Shown piece by piece: positions 6,105 to 11,140 of a stretch of DNA of 11,140 bases. Under the pieces are notes generated by a model. That model saw only the letters and a list, made by a program, of their open reading frames with translations. It was not told the DNA's origin and did not search any database. Both the position numbers and the translations under genes were made by a program. The DNA comes from an uncultured archaeon (GTDB lineage: Archaea; Thermoproteota; CALKCG01; B24): positions 1 through 11,140 of the forward strand of contig CALKCG010000049.1 of NCBI GenBank assembly GCA_938082915.1, in the 5' to 3' direction. Positions within the stretch are counted from its first letter, which is position 1. Every line of letters starts with the position of its first letter.

Positions 6105-6449
6105 TTAGCCCAAGTTCTCTAAAATACTCTGTATTGGTGGTTTGAGTGGTGGAATGTCTTTCTTTACTGTCTTCCATAATATTTTGATGTCTACGCCAAA
6201 GTACTCGTGGATTAATTTATCTCTCATTCCAGCCATCTTCCTCCATGGAATTGAGGGCTACCTGTCTCTAATTGATTTAGGTATGTGCTTAGCCGCCTCT
6301 CCTATAACTTCAATACTCCTAATTACGGCGTTTATCGTCTTTTTATCTCCGGCGAAATTCTCAAAACTCATGTTCCCTGTGAAGTCTTCGATATCCTTGA
6401 TTGAGTCAAGTATGTCCTGAAGATAATCCCTATAGTTCCTTTTCCTCAT
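6105..6449 (-). pseudogene. hepT: HepT-like (DUF86) toxin of a MntA/HepT pair, interrupted by TAG
   Basis: The frame starts MRKRNYRDYLQDILDSIKDI and continues with TINAVIRSIEVIGEAAKHIP, the helices of HepT (HEPN RNase). After 63 codons comes TAG (6258-6260), then the frame goes on as PSIPWRKMAGMRDKLIHEYF to a TAA at 6105, total 114 codons, the normal length. In relatives the position before P-x-(I/L)-PW is usually Tyr, so a TAT/TAC-to-TAG change is likely. The catalytic R-x4-H-x-Y motif (RDKLIHEY) lies after the TAG, so the truncated product lacks it. HepT cleaves RNA until its Tyr is AMPylated by MntA. The ATG overlaps the MntA stop (ATGA), so the two were translationally coupled. The internal TAG and the damaged partner argue for a decayed system. 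Confidence 0.82.
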
Positions 6450-6681
6450 AGGTAGACAACTTCTCTCAAAATGTGTTCTCCAATCCTCGGCTTTAGAGAA
6501 TCTCTCGTAACAAGGTCAACTTTTAAGCCGAGCAGTTTACTTAAATAATCCTCCAGGTCCATAAACTCAAATAGGCTTGGTGGTTCTTCAAACTCGACCA
6601 GAATATCGATATCACTTCTCCTCTTCTGCTCACCCCTAACAAAGGAGCCAAAATGCTTTTTATTTCTTCAAGAGATTTCAT
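6446..6681 (-). pseudogene. mntA: MntA-like nucleotidyltransferase antitoxin, N-terminally broken
   Basis: The recognisable frame reads KHFGSFVRGEQKRRSDIDIL, with the polymerase-beta-like motif GS-x10-D-x-D intact. It continues VEFEEPPSLFEFMDLEDYLS and a strand GLKVDLVTRDSL to a TGA overlapping the hepT ATG. Upstream, an ATG at 6681 with a GAGGAT ribosome site gives MKSLEEIK, the usual N-terminus, but in another frame. The change falls at a run of A residues near 6655-6659, and about 20-25 residues normally found between the first helix and GSF are missing. In the GSF frame an in-frame TGA lies just upstream and no start codon exists. A small out-of-frame deletion is the simplest explanation. 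MntA would AMPylate and silence HepT. Confidence 0.78.
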
Positions 6682-6694
6682 GTTTAGATCCTCG

Positions 6695-6709
6695 TTCTTA
6701 AACTAAGAA
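6695..6709. promoter_or_regulatory. Inverted repeat upstream of the mntA start
   Basis: TTCTTA-AAC-TAAGAA is a perfect 6-bp inverted repeat with a 3-bp centre, 14 bases before the mntA ATG at 6681. AT-rich TATA-like sequence (GTTTAAATTC on the minus strand) lies just beyond it. Its place between promoter and start would suit autoregulation by a toxin-antitoxin complex. Inference only. Confidence 0.3.
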
Positions 6710-6742
6710 TAACTGAATTTAAACATTTAACTCTCACTCCCT

Positions 6743-6826
6743 TTACTTCCATCTTCTTTCCTTAACCTTTGGGTAGGTGTTGATTATAACCCTTTTATCT
6801 CCTTCAAGCTTGGAATATCCTTCCCC
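6743..6826 (-). pseudogene. Possible small protein remnant, family unknown
   Basis: Between a TAG and a TAA the minus strand is open for 27 codons reading GEGYSKLEGDKRVIINTYPK then VKERRWK. The basic, strand-like C-terminus looks protein-like rather than random, but there is no start codon and I do not recognise the family. It may be the last piece of a deleted gene. Confidence 0.25.
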
Positions 6827-6910
6827 CTATTAGACAGGAATATAAGACTTAAACACATTTTCAGTCTCTTCTTACTTTAGAGTAAATGTTTGGATTAAGT
6901 TATTAGAGAA

Positions 6911-6924
6911 CCCTGGCCTCAGGG
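6911..6924. repeat. Short perfect hairpin
   Basis: CCCTG-GCCT-CAGGG forms a 5-bp GC-rich stem with a 4-base loop, about 100 bases upstream of the transporter start. No T-run follows. Meaning unknown. Confidence 0.25.
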
Positions 6925-6976
6925 AAACACAGAGGTGCTAGTAATTTCATCGAATTGGAGCCCGTTTAAAGACAGA

Positions 6977-6986
6977 AAATATATAT
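6977..6986 (+). promoter_or_regulatory. TATA box of the OPT-like transporter
   Basis: AAATATATAT lies 33-42 bases before the ATG at 7019, consistent with an archaeal promoter giving a transcript with a leader of only about 10 bases. No Shine-Dalgarno site is visible before this ATG, as usual for short-leader transcripts. Confidence 0.55.
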
Positions 6987-7018
6987 CGGTTAAAGTAAAA
7001 TAAACTTTTTGATATAAA

Positions 7019-9031
7019 ATGTCAAGTGAACGTGTAGAAGAATTAAAAATAACCATACCCACACTGACATGGGTCATCATCATAACGATTGTGCTGACTG
7101 TCATGGGAAATGTGTTCGTATGCTTTCTACCGTTTCCCTTCACCTGCAACATGAACGCAGGAGACCTTATAGCCACTCCCGGCGTTGACCTACTAGGTAT
7201 ACCATTCACAGTGACTTTGATAATCGGAGCACTAATGTACATACCTTCCGCTAGAAAATACTTAACAACAACAAGCTTAATGCTCCTGTACATAGTGGCT
7301 TTGGCATCATCGGCTTTTGCAAACCAAGACTCTCCTTGGAGGGAGGCTTTTGAGCCAATTTTAGGTAGAGTAGGTACTCCAGAGGATGCTATAAGATACG
7401 TGCCCGAATTCGTATCTCCACCTAGGGAGGCTGCCGAAGCCCTTATACGTGGTACTGGAAGTATAACGGCTATACCTTGGGGTCAACTACTACCAGCCAT
7501 AATATGGAGATTCTTCAGCTTCGCATTCTTCGCGGGTGTAAGCGTAGGACTTATCAGCATATTCAGACGACAATGGATAGATGTCGAAAAGCTTGCATAT
7601 CCTCAAGTCGCAATAGCATACAATGCGATTATAGGTGTTGGAGAGGTGAGAAATCCAAAGTGGGTTGGAAGAGAGGCGTTCATATTAGGCTTCATAATTG
7701 GACTCGGCTTAGAGCTAATAAGAGCCTGTATTGCGTTCTTCCCGTGGTTTCCAGACATCTACTCATGACGTACCGCCACATGTGGTCATGGTACCCATCA
7801 TCTATCATTCCCAGGTACAACGTGGCATTACGGACTTAACAAACATACACCATTCTACGCGCTTCTACTTTTAGTCCCACTACACTCTCTATTCAGCGTC
7901 GTATTCTGGGGTATAATGTATGAAGTCGCGAGCGCAGCCGCCGTTACCCTTGGATACTATAGTGGATATGTCGATATGGGTCACTGTGGTAGAATGTGGT
8001 GTGGGCATAATACTCCATTTGCAGACCCGCCTTTGGCTTTTGGCTCTCTTATAGTTGGAGTAACACTCGGGGTGTTCGTTATGACGATTTTCCGCGCGAG
8101 GCGACACATCATAATGACTTTAAAAATGGCCTTTGGAGGAAGTAGAGGAGAGAAGATCGAGGCCGAAGAGCCTATGTCCTATAGAACCGCTTGGATAATA
8201 TTCATAGGGTCATTTATACTGGGGATCATCGTCTTCATGGTTACTGGCATGAGCTTATGGGCCTCGTTCATAGTCATACTTACTGGCGTCGTAACTTGGT
8301 TTACAACGAGTCAGCTTTGGGGTCGGATAGGTTTTTCAAACGAGCCGGGATATAACTTTGGACCTGGATTTGCGAAGATCTTTCTCTGGCCTACCGAATA
8401 CGCGTTGCCTGTGACGAATACGGATCGTATTCTAGCCCATACATACGTCTATGAGCTTGCCTCCCATAGGCCCAGCGTACCATGGTGTACAACGTTCTAC
8501 ACTGTCTTGGGGTCTTATAAGATGGCTAGTTTGATGAAGGTGCATCCGAGAAACGTGGTTAAAATCGCATCTATATCGCTGATAATTGCGATGCTTGTAG
8601 CCTGTATTATGAATGTGATCCTACCAGGCGTTTATGGGATGGGGAGGACGACATGTTATACGACAAACAACCTTATGTTTAGGGTTAATCACATGTGGGC
8701 TGTTCCATCACCGCGTCCAATGGTAGATATTGCTCCATGGGTGGTAGGCGGGTTCGTATTCATGGTTGTCATGAGCCTTCTTCACGCAAGATTCCTATGG
8801 ATGCCAGACCCCGTTATGAGCATAATCGCTTGGGACTGGGTAGGTGGACTTATGGGAACGTGGATGGTCTCACTAATAGTCTGTGTCATAAAGTGGCTCA
8901 TCCTTAGGATTGGGGGAAGCAAGTTTTACGAGGAGAGGACCGTACCATTCGCAGGAGGCTTTATACTCGGAGCCGCCTTAAACGCATTGATAGCCGGAAT
9001 AGGAGCGTTTATAGCGTACAGACCAATATAA
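7019..9031 (+). pseudogene. OPT-like (DUF6785/DUF6784-type) membrane transporter with one in-frame TGA
   Basis: A single frame of 671 codons is interrupted only by TGA at 7766-7768 (codon 250); the sequence on both sides is in the same frame and homologous to one family. The first part has a transmembrane helix TWVIIITIVLTVMGNVFV, a loop with IPWGQLLPAIIWRFFSFAFF, and ISIFRRQWIDVEKLAYPQVA, hallmarks of DUF6785/OPT-like proteins. After the TGA it continues RTATCGHGTHHLSFPGTTW and several helices to IGGSKFYEERTVPFAGGF and a last helix. About 12-14 membrane segments are expected. OPT relatives import oligopeptides or metal chelates; the substrate here is unknown. The residue at the TGA is probably Trp (one base change from TGG), so a nonsense mutation is likeliest. 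The downstream part has an internal ATG (7916), but half a transporter is unlikely to work. A near relative survives only as a stump at 4739-4909. Confidence 0.82.
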
Positions 9032-9052
9032 ATGGATAACCAATCAACTCCA

Positions 9053-9067
9053 TTTTTCTTTTTATTT
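9053..9067 (+). terminator. T-rich terminator after the transporter
   Basis: TTTTTCTTTTTATTT follows the transporter stop by 22 bases. T-rich tracts without a hairpin are the usual archaeal terminators. It lies in the convergent gap between the transporter and the ATP-grasp gene. Confidence 0.5.
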
Positions 9068-9129
9068 GTATGAGTAAGGTAGAGAAGCTATGTACACATC
9101 TTAATTTTAGTAGTTTTAATAAAGTGAGT

Positions 9130-10179
9130 TTATGGAATTTTCACCAAGTCTAAATTCTTGAAGAGATATTGCATACCGTATCTTTTAAGCGCCTGCCAAA
9201 GTATCGTACAGATAAGCTGTTCGTAGGTAAAGCCAGCCGCCCTCGCCGCTTCAGGTAGGCATGAGTGGGCTTTGGGGTCTGGGATTAGCCCTGGTAGTGG
9301 ATTCACATCCAACACATGCGGTATACCGTTTTCATCCAACCTCATATCTATTCTACAGAGGTCGCGGCAGTTGAGGACTTTGAAAGTCTTCACAGCGATG
9401 CGTTTAATCTTCTCCTCAAGTTCTCTGGAGATATTCGCAGGGCATTGAAATATATCTAGAGGTTTACTAGGCGTATCCCAAACCCATTTAGCCTCATACG
9501 AGTATATCGGGTTGGCTCCATTCGGCAGTTTATCGACCAGTATTTCGACGATAGGTAGGACTACGGGGTTTTCATTTCCTATTAAACCAACTGTAAACTC
9601 TCTACCTGGTAGAAACTCTTCAACTAAAACGGGTTGCTTATAGGTTTCTATAGCCCAGGAAATCTTCCTCCTAAGAGAGACTTCATCTTTAACTAGAGAA
9701 TCGTTTCTAATGCCCTTACTGGAACCTTCCGATAACGGCTTTACTATGAGCGGGAATTTAAGGTTTTTACGCAATTTATCGTCGCTTCTCTCGAAGACTT
9801 GGAAGTTTGTAGAGGGTATACCATTAGCCTTCAGAATACAATTTGTTAAAGCCTTATTCAAAGTTACGGCTAAAGTCAGTGGTCCAGACCCCGTGTAAGG
9901 TATGTTTAGCATTTCAAGCATCGCTGGAATATGGGATTCACGGCTTTCTCCACGTAAACCCTCAGCTATGTTAAATACTATGTCAAGTTTCGACGTTTTC
10001 AGTTTAACATACGCTTCTTCGTCGGCTTCAATTCTCGTAACGTTGCATTCAGCTTTCTCCAAGGCTTCAGCTATAGCGGATACTGTGGTCTCTTCATCGA
10101 ATTCAACGTAGAAATCTTCAGGCAGTCCTGAAGTGACCTCTCTCCTGAGGTTATACGTTAACCCTACTTTAAGAACCAT
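9130..10179 (-). CDS. D-alanine-D-alanine ligase-like ATP-grasp enzyme
   Basis: The protein has 349 residues. An N-terminal Rossmann-like domain (about 1-105) contains the FNIAEGLRGESRESHIPAML segment, where Ddl enzymes have FNxxHG...G..Q. The ATP-grasp domain follows: Lys109 in TLNKALT, Lys147 in FPLIVKPLSEGSSKGI (with the glycine-rich flexible loop), VEEFLPGREFTVG near 186-198, Asp278 in CRIDMR, and DVNPLPGL at 291-298, the Mg-binding end. The fold class is clear. Substrates are not: this is not expected to make peptidoglycan D-Ala-D-Ala in an archaeon. The gene overlaps the end of the upstream kamA-like gene by 11 bases, so the two form an operon. The likely idea is that it ligates a carboxylate to an amine, with beta-lysine as candidate substrate (inference). 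A GAGGG sequence 12 bases before the ATG is a weak ribosome site. Confidence 0.83.
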   Translation of the reverse strand: MVLKVGLTYNLRREVTSGLPEDFYVEFDEETTVSAIAEALEKAECNVTRIEADEEAYVKLKTSKLDIVFNIAEGLRGESRESHIPAMLEMLNIPYTGSGPLTLAVTLNKALTNCILKANGIPSTNFQVFERSDDKLRKNLKFPLIVKPLSEGSSKGIRNDSLVKDEVSLRRKISWAIETYKQPVLVEEFLPGREFTVGLIGNENPVVLPIVEILVDKLPNGANPIYSYEAKWVWDTPSKPLDIFQCPANISRELEEKIKRIAVKTFKVLNCRDLCRIDMRLDENGIPHVLDVNPLPGLIPDPKAHSCLPEAARAAGFTYEQLICTILWQALKRYGMQYLFKNLDLVKIP

Positions 10180-11140
10180 AGAGGGGTAATTCCCTCACAA
10201 GCAGCTTATTTTCATGCGGTTGAGGATACACATAGAACTTACCTTTGTAGTTTCTGAGTACGACCTTATCATCATCCATACTGATCACGTAGTTCGGCTG
10301 TAGCGGAATCTTCCCCCCTCCACCCGGAGCATCTATGACGTAGCGGGGCACGGCTAAACCAGACGTATGGCCTACTAAAGCCTCTATTATCTTAAGTCCA
10401 GTCTCCACCCTGGTTCTAAAGTGGTAGGTTCCCTTAACCAAGTCCATTTGGAAGAGGTAGTATGGTCTAACGCGAATCTTTAAAAGTTTTTGAACAAGCC
10501 CCTTCATAATCTCCGGGTCGTCGTTAACCCCTTTAAGGAGGACTGACTGATTTCCTAGGGGGATTCCAGCATCTGCGAGAAGTCCACAGGCTCTTTCACT
10601 TTCCTCCGTTATTTCACGCGGATGATTGAAGTGGACGTTTACATACACTGGATGATATTTTTTGATCATATTACATAGTTTTGGAGTTATTCTCTGTGGA
10701 AAAGTACATGGAACTCTAGAGCCTATTCTCAGTATTTCGACGTGGGGAATTGCCCGGAGTTTCTTAAGTAGGAATTCTATTTTACCGTCTGGCAATAGCA
10801 GTGGATCGCCACCTGAAAGTAAAACGTCTCTAATAGATGGGTTGTTTCTAACGTACTCAATATGCTTTAAATATAAGCCTACAGATGGGTTTAACGTAGA
10901 CCTGCCAACCATCCTCTTCCTCGTACAGAATCTACAATAGGTTGCGCAGTCCTCTGAGACACACATGAGAACTCTGTCTGGATACCTATGGACAAGCCCA
11001 GGTATTGGACTATCGGTTTCTTCATTTAATGGGTCTTCAACACCATACGCATCTTGAAGTTCTAGGGGGCTTGGAACGCATTGTCTCCATATTGGGTCAT
11101 CAACCTCTTCTATAAGGTTGAAATAGTACTTCGATATTTT
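10169..11140 (-). CDS. kamA: Lysine 2,3-aminomutase (KamA-type radical SAM), partial at window edge
   Basis: The open frame runs from the window edge to TAA at 10169, 323 residues visible; the ATG at 10966 is internal, because homology continues upstream with DPIWRQCVPSPLELQDAYGV and SPIPGLVHRYPDRVLM. The radical SAM motif is CATYCRFC (C-x3-C-x2-C), followed by T-R-K-R; the Arg corresponds to the one that holds the lysine carboxylate. SGGDPLLL is the SAM-binding segment. DAPGGGGKIPLQPNYV carries the PLP lysine. Both acidic residues that hold the substrate epsilon-amine in clostridial lysine 2,3-aminomutase are present: the Asp in FQMDLVKG and the Asp in VIDAPGGGG. This favours lysine over glutamate as substrate. 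The reaction is L-lysine to L-beta-lysine, a precursor of archaeal osmolytes, among other products. It is the first gene of an operon with the overlapping ATP-grasp gene. Confidence 0.9.
   Translation of the reverse strand, partial: KISKYYFNLIEEVDDPIWRQCVPSPLELQDAYGVEDPLNEETDSPIPGLVHRYPDRVLMCVSEDCATYCRFCTRKRMVGRSTLNPSVGLYLKHIEYVRNNPSIRDVLLSGGDPLLLPDGKIEFLLKKLRAIPHVEILRIGSRVPCTFPQRITPKLCNMIKKYHPVYVNVHFNHPREITEESERACGLLADAGIPLGNQSVLLKGVNDDPEIMKGLVQKLLKIRVRPYYLFQMDLVKGTYHFRTRVETGLKIIEALVGHTSGLAVPRYVIDAPGGGGKIPLQPNYVISMDDDKVVLRNYKGKFYVYPQPHENKLLVRELPLYGS

Noticed and set aside
6258..6260. TAG in HepT read as pyrrolysine
   Set aside because: TAG serves as an ordinary stop elsewhere here (amidohydrolase directly before an ATG, zinc-ribbon gene), no pyl gene is in the window, and the partner antitoxin is broken too.
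6142..6420. 92-codon plus-strand ORF
   Set aside because: It is the antisense shadow of the HepT gene, whose helices and catalytic motif are clear on the minus strand.
7766..7768. TGA in the transporter read as selenocysteine
   Set aside because: No SECIS-like structure was recognised, transporters of this type are not known selenoproteins, and neighbouring genes carry other inactivating lesions.
7477..7839. 120-codon ORF overlapping the transporter
   Set aside because: Different frame of the transporter coding sequence with no independent signal.
9130..10179. Calling the ATP-grasp gene ddl
   Set aside because: The fold matches but archaea of this kind lack peptidoglycan, and the operon partner is KamA, so a D-Ala ligase label would overstate the evidence.
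1..11140. CRISPR array or insertion sequence
   Set aside because: No regularly spaced repeats and no transposase motifs with terminal inverted repeats were seen.

Overview
The window looks archaeal. The tRNA-Tyr gene at 1200-1321 has the archaeal C1-G72 pair, no encoded CCA and a 37/38 intron in a canonical bulge-helix-bulge. TATA-like boxes with short leaders precede the tRNA gene and the large transporter gene. Gene families (creatininase, DUF86/HepT, DUF6785-like OPT transporter, KamA with an ATP-grasp enzyme) suit a Thermoproteota or Bathyarchaeia-type genome, but the lineage is a guess.

Layout. 1-1199: the 3' end of a helical, charged protein (2-154), about 450 bp of AT-rich DNA with no convincing gene, a frame-broken C-terminal scrap of a tyrosine recombinase (631-723), and a 49-codon ORF resembling half of a TATA-binding-protein repeat (775-924). 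This reads as a decayed mobile-element margin beside the tRNA. 1450-4606: intact metabolic genes. These are an amidohydrolase and a creatininase-family amidase joined as TAG-ATG, then on the minus strand a sugar isomerase/epimerase-like TIM barrel and a zinc-ribbon/NTF2-like protein.

4739-9031: a stretch in which almost every gene is damaged. It holds an orphan C-terminus of a second OPT-like transporter (4739-4909, minus), a 4-oxalocrotonate-tautomerase-like protein with ACG where ATG is expected (4980-5168), an alpha-L-fucosidase (GH29) with a large internal deletion and a later frameshift (5168-6046), a MntA/HepT toxin-antitoxin pair with a broken MntA N-terminus and an amber codon in HepT just before its catalytic motif (6105-6681, minus), and a 670-codon OPT-like transporter with one in-frame TGA (7019-9031).

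9130-11140 (minus): two overlapping genes, lysine 2,3-aminomutase (KamA-type radical SAM/PLP enzyme, running off the window edge) followed by a D-Ala-D-Ala-ligase-like ATP-grasp enzyme. Together they suggest that beta-lysine is made and then ligated to something.

The most notable points are the concentration of distinct lesions in 4.7-9.0 kb with healthy genes on both sides, two consecutive ACG codons at expected start positions, the TBP-like half repeat, and the KamA/ATP-grasp pair. No intact, clearly new defence or mobile system is visible. Sequencing or assembly error is a live alternative for the single-base lesions.
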